64,000 nucleotides of DNA from DRYM01 sp964564025 (GCA_964564025.1 CAZLZO010000005.1:7037-71036), one strand, 5' to 3'. Counted from the stretch's first letter, positions 52,794-61,890 are shown. The notes: generated by a model not told the origin, from the letters alone. Translations and numbers: made by a program.

Positions 52794-53195
52794 GTGAAAA
52801 TAGTTATTTCTTCAGGTAAGAGAAAAACAGCAATAGCAAGAGCAATAATCAGGCCTGGTAAGGGTAGAGTTTTCATCAACAATGTTCCTGTCGAAATATA
52901 CCCCATAGAAATGGCTCGCTGGAAAATATTGGAACCGCTACTCCTAGCAGGAGACGATATAAGAAACTCTATAGATATCCATGTTAACGTTAAGGGAGGC
53001 GGAGTTATGGCTCAAGCTGATGCTGCAAGAATAGCTATAGCTAGAGGGCTTATTGAGCTAACTAAGAATGAGGAATTAAAGAAGCTATTTCTAGAGTATG
53101 ATAAAACAATGTTAAGCGGTGATCCAAGACAAGCTGAGCCAAAGAAGTTTGCAAGATATAGTGCTAGAAGGAGATGGCAGAAATCCTACAGATAA
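52794..53195 (+). CDS. rps9: Ribosomal protein uS9
   Basis: Protein whose C-terminal tail touches the P-site tRNA. The 133 residues contain SSGKRKTAIARAIIRPGKGR, VNVKGGGVMAQADAARIAIA and the tail ARYSARRRWQKSYR. GTG start at 52794 with AGGTGAT upstream. Confidence 0.96.
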   Translation: MKIVISSGKRKTAIARAIIRPGKGRVFINNVPVEIYPIEMARWKILEPLLLAGDDIRNSIDIHVNVKGGGVMAQADAARIAIARGLIELTKNEELKKLFLEYDKTMLSGDPRQAEPKKFARYSARRRWQKSYR

Positions 53196-53240
53196 GAATT
53201 TAATCCCAACATGACAATATGCGGTGTGAGGACTGAAAAA

Positions 53241-53441
53241 ATGCTTATACCTGTAAGATGCTTCACATGTGGGGCATTAATTGGAGATAAATGGGAGGAA
53301 TTTAGCAAAAGAGTTGCTCAAGGAGAAAATCCTGAAAAAGTTCTTGACGACTTAGGCGTTAAAAGGTATTGTTGTAGAAGAATGCTTCTTTCTCACGTAG
53401 ACCTCATATACCAGGTTATTAAGTTTACGAGACCCACGTGA
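53241..53441 (+). CDS. rpoN: DNA-directed RNA polymerase subunit N (Rpo10)
   Basis: Small zinc-binding RNA polymerase subunit. The ATG at 53241 (MLIPVRCFTCG) gives 66 residues, the family length, with GGTGAGG 11 nt upstream; a frame from 53211 adds ten residues. The zinc site is CFTCG (near 7-11) and the RYCCRRMLL motif (near 42-50). The rpoK and enolase genes that usually follow in archaea are not present before uS2. Confidence 0.95.
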   Translation: MLIPVRCFTCGALIGDKWEEFSKRVAQGENPEKVLDDLGVKRYCCRRMLLSHVDLIYQVIKFTRPT

Positions 53442-53463
53442 ACTCATGAGGGTAGAGTTGAAA

Positions 53464-54099
53464 ATGTCTTCGGAAAAACGTGTTGAAAAAAAGGAGTCAG
53501 AATTCTTAGTCCCCCTGGAAACGTATTTGGCCGCCGGAGTTCACATAGGAACCCATATTGGAACTAAGCATATGATGAAGTTTGTTTATAAGGTAAGGCC
53601 CGATGGACTTCATATTTTAGACATTAGGCAAACGGATAACAGGTTGAAGATTGCAGCGAAATTTATAGCTAGATATGATCCTTCAAAAATAGTTGCTGTT
53701 TCTGTAAGACAATATGGTCACAAGCCAGTTCAAATGTTTTGTAAATTTATCGGATGTAAAGCAATTACTGGAAGAATACAACCCGGTACGTTTACAAATC
53801 CCCACTTAGAACATTATCTTGAACCAGAGCTTTTGATAGTAACTGACCCTAGGTCAGATTCTCAGGCATTAAAGGAAGCATCTAAAGTCGGAATAACTGT
53901 TGTCGCGCTCTGTGATTCAGACAATAAAACCGAGTTTGTTGACTTAATAATACCTGCAAATAATAAAGGTAGAAAAGCGTTAGCCCTACTTTACTGGCTA
54001 CTAGCAAGACAAGTCCTTAGGGAGAGAGGAGAAATACCGCCAGACGGAGACCTTCCGGTTCCTGTTGAGGAGTTTGAACAGAAAATAACAAGAACATGA
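53464..54099 (+). CDS. rps2: Ribosomal protein uS2
   Basis: Last-assembling small-subunit protein. From the ATG at 53464 (GAGGG about 11 nt upstream) it has 211 residues; a frame from 53446 adds six. Landmarks: LETYLAAGVHIGTHIGTKHM, YKVRPDGLHILDIRQTD, and the C-terminal signature IVTDPRSDSQALKEASKVGI with NNKGRKALALLYWLLARQVL. It ends the uS13 ribosomal group. Confidence 0.96.
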   Translation: MSSEKRVEKKESEFLVPLETYLAAGVHIGTHIGTKHMMKFVYKVRPDGLHILDIRQTDNRLKIAAKFIARYDPSKIVAVSVRQYGHKPVQMFCKFIGCKAITGRIQPGTFTNPHLEHYLEPELLIVTDPRSDSQALKEASKVGITVVALCDSDNKTEFVDLIIPANNKGRKALALLYWLLARQVLRERGEIPPDGDLPVPVEEFEQKITRT

Positions 54100-54160
54100 A
54101 GCAATATAAGTAATATCTAGTACTGTAGAGAACATCTTCAGTTTAAAAGGTGAGTATCTT

Positions 54161-55012
54161 ATGGTACGACCCCCTGCAGTTGCTGGCCTCTTTTACGAAG
54201 GCGAACCTATGCTTTTAAAAAGACAAATTGAAGAAGTTTTTAAGCACCCTTTAGGCCCAGGAAAACTTCCTCAAGTAAAAATTAAGGGGCCTAGAGAAAT
54301 AGTTGGTATTGTCTCACCCCATGCTGGCTATATTTATTCGGGACCTGTAGCTGCACATGGCTTCTTCGAATTAGCCCTAGACGGTAAACCAGATGTTTTT
54401 GTAATATTAGGACCTAATCATACAGGATTAGGCTCTCCTGTTTCAACGATGCTAGACAACTGGACTACACCTTTCGGAGAAGTTCCCGTAGATAAGGGTT
54501 TGGCTAAGGAAATTGCTAAACGTAGTGAAATAGTTGACATAGATCCTGTAGCTCACAGATATGAACATTCAATAGAAGTTCAGCTACCATTTCTACAGTA
54601 CGTCTTCGGACAAATAACATTCGTGCCAATAACCATGATGTGGCAAACACCTGAAGTTGCTGAGAAAGTAGCTAAAGCAATATATGATGCCTCAGTTGAG
54701 CTTGGTAAAGACATTGTAATAATAGCAAGTACTGATTTAAACCACTATGAACCTCAAAACATTACGGTTAAGAAGGATAAATTAGCCATAAATGCTATAT
54801 TGAAAATGGATTCTGAAGCGCTTTCTAAGATACTTGAAGGACATGATATTTCAATGTGTGGACCTGGCCCTACCATGGTGCTTATTGAATATGCTAAACT
54901 GATGGGAAATGTTGAGACACGGCTTCTTAAACACGCAACTTCAGGTGATGTGACTGGAGATTTATCAGCAGTAGTAGGGTATGCTTCAATAGTCTTTCGT
55001 AAGAAGTTTTAA
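54161..55012 (+). CDS. MEMO family protein (AmmeMemoRadiSam system protein B)
   Basis: The 283 residues match the MEMO1/class III dioxygenase-like fold: VRPPAVAGLFYEGEP at the start, IVSPHAGYIYSGPVAAHGFF (about 50-69), VILGPNHTGLG and ASTDLNHYEP, which supply the metal-site histidines of the family. Its biochemical role in archaea is unsettled. The gene lies in the widely conserved rps2-memo-mevalonate kinase-ipk-idi2 order. The ATG at 54161 has AGGTGAGT upstream. Confidence 0.9.
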   Translation: MVRPPAVAGLFYEGEPMLLKRQIEEVFKHPLGPGKLPQVKIKGPREIVGIVSPHAGYIYSGPVAAHGFFELALDGKPDVFVILGPNHTGLGSPVSTMLDNWTTPFGEVPVDKGLAKEIAKRSEIVDIDPVAHRYEHSIEVQLPFLQYVFGQITFVPITMMWQTPEVAEKVAKAIYDASVELGKDIVIIASTDLNHYEPQNITVKKDKLAINAILKMDSEALSKILEGHDISMCGPGPTMVLIEYAKLMGNVETRLLKHATSGDVTGDLSAVVGYASIVFRKKF

Positions 55013-55019
55013 GGAATGT

Positions 55020-55850
55020 TTGAAAATGGAAAAGTATAGTGTAAAATATAGCATTCCGTTCCTCGGAACAATAATCTACAGGCGAAGAAATCCCATAATA
55101 GCTGCTATAACTGACAGAGAAGTTGTTTTTGAAGTATCTGTTTCAAAACTTCCTGGAGAGAAAAATATTTTTAAGATTAAAGGAGTTACTTTTGAAAAAA
55201 TTTTAAAACATTTCCTTAACGAATATCTTCAAGGCATTGGAGAAGTCGGAGTTAATGTAGAAATTAATGTTCTATCAAATCCGGGACTCATTGAAATTTC
55301 TACATACGCTTCCTTAAGTGGAGTACTGATGAGAATTCTTGGAGAAAAACTAGGGTATAGTGTAGACTTTGATGATATAATTCGCTATTCGCCTCTACTT
55401 GAATGTGAGGAAACATTAAACTATCTTCCAATAATTATGGCTTTAAGAGTGTCTTCCCTTCAAGGGTTAAGCGTAATTTATAGGTTAAGTGAGGGCTATG
55501 TTAAGTTACCTTCAAAAACACCTATAGACATATATGTTGTAGCCATAGAGTCCCCACTTACTTCGAGAAATATAGAGTACAGTGAGTTTAAAGACTACTT
55601 TGTCCATTTAGAGGGCAGGAATGTTATAGAGGCTGCTAGAGCAATTCGGGAAAACAAAGTACCATATGAGAACATAGTTTTTGAAGAAGCTATGCAACAT
55701 GTTTTCTATAGATTAGAGGATGAAATCGATCTTAACATATACTATAGAGGGAAGTGTGTAGCGTTTCCCGACTTAAACTATAAGACTGTGCTTGTATGTT
55801 TTAAAAAACCTGAAACAGAGTTTAAGGGTAAGTTGAAGACTTTTGTTTAA
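55020..55850 (+). CDS. Unknown protein in the mevalonate kinase position, possible degenerate GHMP kinase
   Basis: The 276 residues occupy the place where archaea encode mevalonate kinase, between memo and isopentenyl phosphate kinase. The ATP-binding GHMP motif (a GLGSSAA-type loop) is missing: where it would be, residues about 85-105 read LSNPGLIEISTYASLSGVLM. The N-terminal strand pattern and the SGVLMRILGEKLGY helix are compatible with a GHMP fold, but I cannot prove homology. It could be a divergent kinase, a pseudoenzyme or an unrelated protein. Start ATG at 55026 is as good as 55020. No stop codons or frameshifts; codon use is normal, so it is maintained. Confidence 0.7.
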   Translation: MKMEKYSVKYSIPFLGTIIYRRRNPIIAAITDREVVFEVSVSKLPGEKNIFKIKGVTFEKILKHFLNEYLQGIGEVGVNVEINVLSNPGLIEISTYASLSGVLMRILGEKLGYSVDFDDIIRYSPLLECEETLNYLPIIMALRVSSLQGLSVIYRLSEGYVKLPSKTPIDIYVVAIESPLTSRNIEYSEFKDYFVHLEGRNVIEAARAIRENKVPYENIVFEEAMQHVFYRLEDEIDLNIYYRGKCVAFPDLNYKTVLVCFKKPETEFKGKLKTFV

Positions 55851-55868
55851 AATTTATGTTGAGGGTCC

Positions 55869-56666
55869 GTGTTGTTAATCGTAATTAAAATAGGTGGAAG
55901 TGTAATCACAGATAAGAGGAAGCCTTTTAAGATAAGAAAGAATGTAGTCAGAAGATTAGCTAGAGAGTTAAAGGAAGCATTACATAGTGATAGTAGGTTA
56001 AAAGTAATCATAGTTCATGGTGGGGGTTCTTTTGGACATTATGTTGCGTTAAAACATTTAGGCAGAGGTAAAATTTCTTCTCAAGGATTCATTGAAATTC
56101 ACGAGGCAATGGTTCGGTTAAATACGTTCTTTATTAGGGAGCTTAGAAGAGAGGGTGTTTTAGCGGAAACCGTACATACATCATCCGCCGTTATTTTAAA
56201 AAACGGGGAAATTTTCGAAGCTAACATTAAAGCAGTAAGTGGCTTCCTTGAGAATAGGATAGTTCCCGTTCTATATGGTGATGTTGTTTACGATTTGGTT
56301 AAAGGTTTTACTATAGTGTCAGGAGACACATTAGCAGCGTTTTTAGCTGAAAAATTAAAAGCTAGCCTCATAGCTTACGTAACAAATGTCAATGGAATTT
56401 ACAGAACATACCCTCCAAAACATGGACTAAATGACCTCATACCTCAAATTAATTTAAGAACCTATAATTTAAGCGGTAAAATGTTTAAACATGTAGGGTA
56501 CGATGTAACTGGAGGTATGGCTTTTAAACTATTAGAACTTAAAAAATACATAAGCTGCAAACATCCTATAAAAGCAGTAATATTTAATGGTTTGAAAAAG
56601 GGCTTCCTAAAGAATATTCTCTTAGGTAAAAAGGTTAAAGTGAAAACAGAAATTAAGGTGTGTTGA
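55869..56666 (+). CDS. ipk: Isopentenyl phosphate kinase
   Basis: Phosphorylates isopentenyl phosphate to IPP in the archaeal version of the mevalonate pathway. The 265 residues are an amino-acid-kinase fold: VIKIGGSVITDKRKPFKIRK (about 4-23), VIIVHGGGSFGHYVALKH with the conserved catalytic His, and IVSGDTLAAFLAEKLKASLI. GTG at 55869 or TTG at 55872 is the start, with GAGGG upstream. Its presence implies the phosphate-first route in which IP is made before the second phosphorylation. Confidence 0.92.
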   Translation: MLLIVIKIGGSVITDKRKPFKIRKNVVRRLARELKEALHSDSRLKVIIVHGGGSFGHYVALKHLGRGKISSQGFIEIHEAMVRLNTFFIRELRREGVLAETVHTSSAVILKNGEIFEANIKAVSGFLENRIVPVLYGDVVYDLVKGFTIVSGDTLAAFLAEKLKASLIAYVTNVNGIYRTYPPKHGLNDLIPQINLRTYNLSGKMFKHVGYDVTGGMAFKLLELKKYISCKHPIKAVIFNGLKKGFLKNILLGKKVKVKTEIKVC

Positions 56667-56676
56667 ACTGGATAAA

Positions 56677-57774
56677 GTGGATGAAATAAAATTTAGGAAA
56701 ATAGAGCACATAGACATTTGCTTAAACGAATATGTTGAGTCAAGGGTTTCTCCAGGCTTTTCCGACGTACATTTTGTGCATTTTTCACTTCCAGAAGTCA
56801 ACTATGCTGAAGTCTCACTTAAGACACGTTTTCTAGGAAAGCAGCTTAAAGCGCCGCTCATAATAACTGGTATGACTGGGGGTCATCCGGAAACATATGA
56901 GATAAATAAAGTGTTAGCGGAAGTTGCTGAGAAACTTGGATTGGGTTTAGGTGTAGGGTCTCAAAGAGCTGCTTTAGAGAATCCGAAATTGGAATATACA
57001 TTTTCTGTTGTTAAAGAATATGCGCCGACAATTCTTAAAATAGCTAACATAGGTTTCGTTCAAGCTAAAAGATACAGTATTGATAAGATTCTTAAGGCTA
57101 TAGAAATGATAGATGCTGACGCCTTAGCAATACACTTAAACCCTCTTCAAGAGTGTGTGCAAATAGAAGGTGATAGAGATTTCAAAGGGATACTGAAAAG
57201 AATAGCTAAAATATCAAAGGAGCTACCGGTTCCCGTTATTGTTAAAGAAACAGGTGCCGGAATTTCATATGAGGTAGCTAAGGAAATAGCTGAGGAGACA
57301 GAGGTTAGAGCAATAGATGTTTCAGGTCTAGGAGGTACAAGCTGGTCAGCTGTTGAAATGTATAGGGCTAGGAGAAGGGGGAATAGGTTTAGAGAAAACA
57401 TAGCCAAAACATTTTGGGATTGGGGAATTCCAACGACAGTTTCAATAGTGGAAGTTAGGTTTGCATCTACTCGCTTTGAAATAATAGGTAGCGGTGGAGT
57501 AAGGTCAGGTATAGATGCAGCTAAGGCGTTAGCGTTAGGGGCTAATGTTGCCGGAATAGCTTTACCTGCATTAAAAGCCACTGTTAAGGGATCTAAGAAG
57601 CTTGAAGAGTTTCTTAAGGTATTTATTGAGGAAATACGTGTAGCTATGGTTTTAACAGGTTCTCGAAGCATTGAAGAACTTAGGAAGGCAAAAATAGTTA
57701 TTACGGGAAAGACTAGAGAGTGGCTTGAGCAAAGAGGCATAAGCATTAAAGATTACTTAGAAAAGTTTAGATAA
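56677..57774 (+). CDS. fni: Isopentenyl-diphosphate delta-isomerase, type 2
   Basis: FMN-dependent interconversion of IPP and DMAPP. The 365 residues form a TIM barrel with LIITGMTGGHPETYEINKVL, GLGVGSQRAALENP, VIVKETGAGISYEVAKEIAE, GLGGTSWSAVE and the phosphate-binding IGSGGVRSGIDAAKALALGA. GTG start at 56677, 10 nt after ipk. Part of the isoprenoid operon. Confidence 0.95.
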   Translation: MDEIKFRKIEHIDICLNEYVESRVSPGFSDVHFVHFSLPEVNYAEVSLKTRFLGKQLKAPLIITGMTGGHPETYEINKVLAEVAEKLGLGLGVGSQRAALENPKLEYTFSVVKEYAPTILKIANIGFVQAKRYSIDKILKAIEMIDADALAIHLNPLQECVQIEGDRDFKGILKRIAKISKELPVPVIVKETGAGISYEVAKEIAEETEVRAIDVSGLGGTSWSAVEMYRARRRGNRFRENIAKTFWDWGIPTTVSIVEVRFASTRFEIIGSGGVRSGIDAAKALALGANVAGIALPALKATVKGSKKLEEFLKVFIEEIRVAMVLTGSRSIEELRKAKIVITGKTREWLEQRGISIKDYLEKFR

Positions 57775-57826
57775 GTATGAGTAAACGTGAACAACTAAGT
57801 ATAATACGTCATGAGAGGTTACGGAA

Positions 57827-58834
57827 ATGAGTTATTCGGAACTACTAGCTTATTCAAAAAAAGTAGCTAAGAAAGTAGACAAATACATACTTGAAGAAAT
57901 ACTTAAAGGAGACCCCGAATATCTTTATCAAGCATCAACACATCTCATTAGGGCCGGAGGTAAAAGGCTAAGACCTACACTATTACTTCTATCAACACGT
58001 GTTGCAGGAGGAAATGAGGATCAGGCTTTACCTGCAGCTGCTGCTATAGAAATTCTTCACAACTTCACATTAGTCCATGATGATGTGATGGACATGGATG
58101 AGTTTAGAAGGGGTGTTCCAACGGTACATAAAGTATGGGGTATTCCTACAGCTATAATTGCGGGAGATCTGTTGTTTTCTAAATCTTTTGAGGCAATACT
58201 TAAGCTAACGTCTAATGGAGTATCTATTGAAAGGGTTGTAGAAGCAGCTGAAATATTAGCTAAAGCAGCATCAACAATTGCCGAAGGACAAGCGATGGAT
58301 ATGTCTTTTGAGGAGCGCTTAGACGTGACCGAGAAAGAATACTTTACAATGATATATAAGAAAACGGCAGTACTGTTTGAAGCATCAACGAAAATCGGGG
58401 CATTAATAGCTGAAGCACCAAATGATATAATAGAATACTTAGCGGAGTATGGTAGAAAAATAGGTTTAGCATTTCAAATTCAAGACGATATTTTAGGAAT
58501 AATAGGTGAAGAAAAGAAAGTAGGGAAGCCCGTAGGTAGCGACATTAGAGAGGGTAAGAAAACAATAATAATCATAAATGCGTTAAAGAATGCTTCACCT
58601 AGTGTGAGAGAAAAGCTTCTTGATGCTTTAGGGAATAGGAAAATGGGGAAAGAGAAAATCGAGGAAATAGTTGATTTACTTAAAAAACTAGGTTCAATAG
58701 ATTACGCTAAACAATACGCAATAAAGTTTTCCAAAGAAGCTATTACAGCACTTAATGCTATAGAGACTAAAGATAGTGACGCTAAGAAAATGCTAGTCGA
58801 ATTAGCTGAATACGTAGTAAAGAGGATAAAATAA
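57827..58834 (+). CDS. idsA: Polyprenyl (geranylgeranyl/farnesyl) diphosphate synthase
   Basis: Chain-elongating prenyltransferase that makes the precursor of archaeal membrane lipids. The 335 residues have the first aspartate-rich motif HDDVMDMDEFRRG (about 84-96) and the second DDILG (about 220-224, FQIQDDILGIIGEE). GGKRLRPTLLLLS is the IPP-binding segment. Small residues before the first motif favour a C15-C20 product. The RNase J gene often found before it in other archaea is absent. Confidence 0.94.
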   Translation: MSYSELLAYSKKVAKKVDKYILEEILKGDPEYLYQASTHLIRAGGKRLRPTLLLLSTRVAGGNEDQALPAAAAIEILHNFTLVHDDVMDMDEFRRGVPTVHKVWGIPTAIIAGDLLFSKSFEAILKLTSNGVSIERVVEAAEILAKAASTIAEGQAMDMSFEERLDVTEKEYFTMIYKKTAVLFEASTKIGALIAEAPNDIIEYLAEYGRKIGLAFQIQDDILGIIGEEKKVGKPVGSDIREGKKTIIIINALKNASPSVREKLLDALGNRKMGKEKIEEIVDLLKKLGSIDYAKQYAIKFSKEAITALNAIETKDSDAKKMLVELAEYVVKRIK

Positions 58835-58851
58835 GTTTCCAGGTTTTAAAA

Positions 58852-59385
58852 ATGAATAATTCTTCTTATAAATATCCACAAATATTTGTTAATGAAAGCT
58901 TAAATAAGATTAGTTTAAGCTCAAAAGTTATTTTAGAAACTCGTGAGAGAAAATATTGTTTAATGGAAGGTTTAAGCAAAGAGCTTTTAGCTAAAATAGA
59001 TGTTAAAAGGGTTTTTGAACTTAAACCTTATGAAACAGCATATGAGGAAATAGTTGACTTAGAAAGTGCAAAAATAACAAAGTCGTTTATAGTTTACTCC
59101 CCGAAGACAGATACTTACATGCTCATTGAAGAAAATGTTAATGTTCAGTTACTTGACATTTTAGGTCTCAAAATATTTTTAGCTATAGGAGAGGGCGATT
59201 TCGTTAAAAAAGGGGATATTATAGGATATCAGGTTACAGGTAAATTTGAAGTAAGAAACATCATATGTAATGGTGAAGGTGTCGTTGTATACATAGGAAC
59301 TGTTTTTGAAGAAATACAACACTACATAGTAGTTCTTGTAGGTGAAGGAAATGTCGAAAGAATCAAAGTTTCCGAATGCTTATGA
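58852..59385 (+). CDS. DUF2118-like protein
   Basis: The 177 residues resemble the archaeal DUF2118 family: an N-terminal mixed region, a middle VYSPKTDTYMLIEENVNVQL and a C-terminal barrel-like half (LAIGEGDFVKKGDIIGYQVT, VRNIICNGEGVVVYIG) that looks like a biotinyl/lipoyl-type barrel without the modified lysine. Function is unknown. Its 3' end overlaps the GluRS gene by 35 nt. The assignment to the family is by eye. Confidence 0.65.
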   Translation: MNNSSYKYPQIFVNESLNKISLSSKVILETRERKYCLMEGLSKELLAKIDVKRVFELKPYETAYEEIVDLESAKITKSFIVYSPKTDTYMLIEENVNVQLLDILGLKIFLAIGEGDFVKKGDIIGYQVTGKFEVRNIICNGEGVVVYIGTVFEEIQHYIVVLVGEGNVERIKVSECL

Positions 59386-61129
59386 AATAAGGAAGCTGAC
59401 CTTTAAATATGCTTTACAAAATGCTGTACTTCACGAAGGTAAAGCAGAGTTAAAAGCTGTTATAAGCAAAGTTATTGCTGAAAAACCTGAGGTACGTAGT
59501 ATTATAAGGAATGTTATACCGTTAATTAAGGAAATTATAGAGGAAGTTAATAGGAAACCCCTTGCAGAGCAGAAAAGAATTCTTCAAGAAAGATACCCGG
59601 AACTGTTAGAGAAAAGGGTAGTTAAGGAGGAGAAGAAACTTCCCCCACTACCTAACGTTGAGAAATATGGTAAAGTTGTTACAAGATTTGCTCCGAATCC
59701 TGATTTCGTTCTTCATCTGGGAAATGCTAGGCCAGCTATTTTGAGTTACGAATACGCTAGAATGTATAAGGGCAAGTTTATTTTAAGATTTGATGACACA
59801 GATCCGAAAATTAAGAAGCCCATGCCTGAAGCATATGATTTAATTAAGGATGATTTAAAATGGCTCGGCATTAGATGGGATGGAGAATATGTTCAGTCAA
59901 GAAGGTTAGAAATTTTCTACGATTATGCTACAAAACTCATTAAGCTAGGTGGAGCATATGTTGACACATGCGATTCAAATACGTTTAGGAAATATAGGGA
60001 CAATATGAAGCCTTGTCCGCATAGAAACCAAAGTATTGAAGATGCTCTTGAACTATGGGATAAAATGCTTGAAGGATATTTTGGTGAGGGGGAAGCCGTT
60101 TTAAGGATTAGAACGGATCTTAATCACCCAGATCCCTCAGTTAGAGATTGGGTAGCATTTAGAATAATAGATACGAACAAGAACCCTCATCCTCTTGTAG
60201 GTAGCAAATACATTGTTTGGCCCACATACAATTTTGCCTCAGCAATAGATGATTACCTACTCGGCATTACGCACATTTTGCGTGCAAAAGAGCATATGAC
60301 AAATACTGTAAAGCAGAAGTACCTTTACAGCTATTTTGGCTGGAGGTATCCAGAAACAATTCATTTTGGAAGACTTAAGCTTAAAGGTTTTATTTTGAGC
60401 AAGTCAATGATAAAATCTAAAATAGAGAAAGGAGAGTTCGAGGGGGTCGATGATCCAAGGCTGGGAACACTTGCTGCATTAAGGAGAAGGGGTTTCTCAG
60501 CTGAAGCTATTAGAGCACTTATACTTGACGTAGGTATTAAGCCCTCTGAGGCAACAATATCCATGGAAAATCTCGCCGCTATTAATAGGAAAATAATTGA
60601 TGTTAAAGCTCCAAGAATTCTTTTCGTAGATAACCCTGTGAAAGTTATTGTAGAAGGAATTAGTGGTTACGAATCAGAAATACCTTTCCATCCAGAAAAT
60701 AAGAAGCTAGGTTCAAGGAAAATTGTTCTTAAAGGAATTAATAATAAAGTTGTAGTTTACATTTCAGAAAAAGACAGTAAAAAACTAGTCCCTGGAAAAT
60801 TCTTAAGACTTCTTGAACTATTTAATATAGAAGTTATAAGTGTTCCTAAAAGGAGGAATGAGCCTATTACGGCTAAGTATGCAGGGCCTTCTCTTGAGGA
60901 AGCTAGGAAACGTAAAGCACCAATAATACAGTGGGTTCCAGCCGATAGGAACGTAAAGGTTATTGTTAGGAAGCCTAGCGGTAATCAATTAGTAAATATT
61001 GAGGGATTAGCTGAGGAAGCAATAAAAATGTTTAACGTTAACATGGTTTTCCAATTCTACAGGTTTGGCTTTGTAAGAATAGATAGCGTTAAAGGAGGCG
61101 TTTATATTACTTATTTTGCTCATGAATAG
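59351..61129 (+). CDS. gltX: Glutamyl-tRNA synthetase (archaeal type)
   Basis: Charges tRNA-Glu (and in archaea also tRNA-Gln). From the ATG at 59351 (AGGTGA upstream) it has 592 residues: an N-terminal helical extension (about 1-95), the HIGH-type motif APNPDFVLHLGNARPAILSY, RFDDTDPKIKKP, IDDYLLGITHILRAKEH, the KMSKS-type KGFILSKSMIKSKI and the archaeal/eukaryotic beta-barrel anticodon-binding domain. GlnRS is not needed in archaea because of the amidotransferase route. The gene starts inside the preceding gene. Confidence 0.94.
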   Translation: MSKESKFPNAYEIRKLTFKYALQNAVLHEGKAELKAVISKVIAEKPEVRSIIRNVIPLIKEIIEEVNRKPLAEQKRILQERYPELLEKRVVKEEKKLPPLPNVEKYGKVVTRFAPNPDFVLHLGNARPAILSYEYARMYKGKFILRFDDTDPKIKKPMPEAYDLIKDDLKWLGIRWDGEYVQSRRLEIFYDYATKLIKLGGAYVDTCDSNTFRKYRDNMKPCPHRNQSIEDALELWDKMLEGYFGEGEAVLRIRTDLNHPDPSVRDWVAFRIIDTNKNPHPLVGSKYIVWPTYNFASAIDDYLLGITHILRAKEHMTNTVKQKYLYSYFGWRYPETIHFGRLKLKGFILSKSMIKSKIEKGEFEGVDDPRLGTLAALRRRGFSAEAIRALILDVGIKPSEATISMENLAAINRKIIDVKAPRILFVDNPVKVIVEGISGYESEIPFHPENKKLGSRKIVLKGINNKVVVYISEKDSKKLVPGKFLRLLELFNIEVISVPKRRNEPITAKYAGPSLEEARKRKAPIIQWVPADRNVKVIVRKPSGNQLVNIEGLAEEAIKMFNVNMVFQFYRFGFVRIDSVKGGVYITYFAHE

Positions 61130-61142
61130 TAATGACCCCTAT

Positions 61143-61209
61143 CTTTATATAGTTCTTTTAAGAACAGTTATGCTCGATGAACGACGACTCATAATGGAGG
61201 AGGATGAGT
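61143..61209 (+). promoter_or_regulatory. Promoter and leader hairpin of the L7Ae gene
   Basis: CTTTATATAG (61143-61152) is a likely TATA box, placing transcription start near 61175 and giving a leader of about 40 nt. In it ACTCAT (61187-61192) and ATGAGT (61204-61209) form a 6-bp hairpin whose loop contains the GGAGGAGG ribosome-binding site. L7Ae is known to bind kink-turns in its own mRNA leader in some archaea; a proper kink-turn is not clear here. Confidence 0.4.
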
Positions 61210-61213
61210 AACT

Positions 61214-61600
61214 ATGTCTAAACCTTTCTATGTCAGATTTGAAGTACCGTCTGACTTAGCTGAGAAAGCATATGAAGCAATAAGGAAAGCTAGGGAAACA
61301 GGCGGTAAGATAAAGAAGGGAACTAATGAAACAACGAAAGCTGTTGAAAGAGGTTTAGCCAAGCTTGTTCTAATAGCTGAAGATGTTGATCCTCCAGAAA
61401 TAGTAGCCCATCTGCCATTACTATGTGAGGAAAAGAAGATACCTTACGTATATGTCCCAAGTAAGAAGAGGCTTGGTGAAGCTGCAGGAATAGAGGTTGC
61501 AGCAGCTAGTGCATGCATAATAGATCCGGGTGCTGCAAAAGACCTAGTAGAGGAAATAATAGCTAAGGTAAATGAAATTAAATCGAAAGCTACTAAGTGA
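61214..61600 (+). CDS. rpl7ae: Ribosomal protein L7Ae (kink-turn binder)
   Basis: Binds kink-turns in rRNA, box C/D and H/ACA guide RNAs and RNase P. The 128 residues contain GTNETTKAVERGLAKLVLIA (about 37-56), the RNA-contacting loop, and ARLGEAAGIEVAAASACI-like KKRLGEAAGIEVAAASACII. GGAGGAGGATGAG precedes the ATG. Its partners Cbf5 and the two C/D RNA candidates are in the same window. Confidence 0.97.
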   Translation: MSKPFYVRFEVPSDLAEKAYEAIRKARETGGKIKKGTNETTKAVERGLAKLVLIAEDVDPPEIVAHLPLLCEEKKIPYVYVPSKKRLGEAAGIEVAAASACIIDPGAAKDLVEEIIAKVNEIKSKATK

Positions 61601-61653
61601 GCAAATAAGGGCTCATCTATTTTATCGCCATAAAATAATAAATATAATTATTT

Positions 61654-61890
61654 TTACCTTCCAGAAAGCTTTCTTGCTTCTCTCTCGGTTTCCCTAAGTA
61701 TTAAAATATCACCCAGTCTAACAGGGCCTTTCACGTTTCTCGTAAGTATTCTTCCCTTATCTCTTCCCTCAAGTATTCTAACTCTAACTTGAATTACCTC
61801 TCCAGTAACACCTGTTCTACCAACTATTTGGATTACTTCGGCAGGGTATCCTAGTTCCTCAATTATCGACTTTGTTTTTTGAGAGCTCAT
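61654..61890 (-). CDS. rps28e: Ribosomal protein eS28
   Basis: Archaeal/eukaryotic small-subunit protein of 78 residues with an OB fold: YPAEVIQIVGRTGVTGEVIQ, VRVRILEGRDKGRILTRNVK and the tail RLGDILILRETEREARKLSG. In other archaea it lies between L7Ae and eL24 on the same strand; here it sits in that place but reads backwards. Confidence 0.95.
   Translation of the reverse strand: MSSQKTKSIIEELGYPAEVIQIVGRTGVTGEVIQVRVRILEGRDKGRILTRNVKGPVRLGDILILRETEREARKLSGR

Noticed and set aside
57147..57746. 199-codon ORF on the minus strand
   Set aside because: It lies entirely inside the clear type 2 IPP isomerase gene and is a shadow frame with no recognisable protein features.
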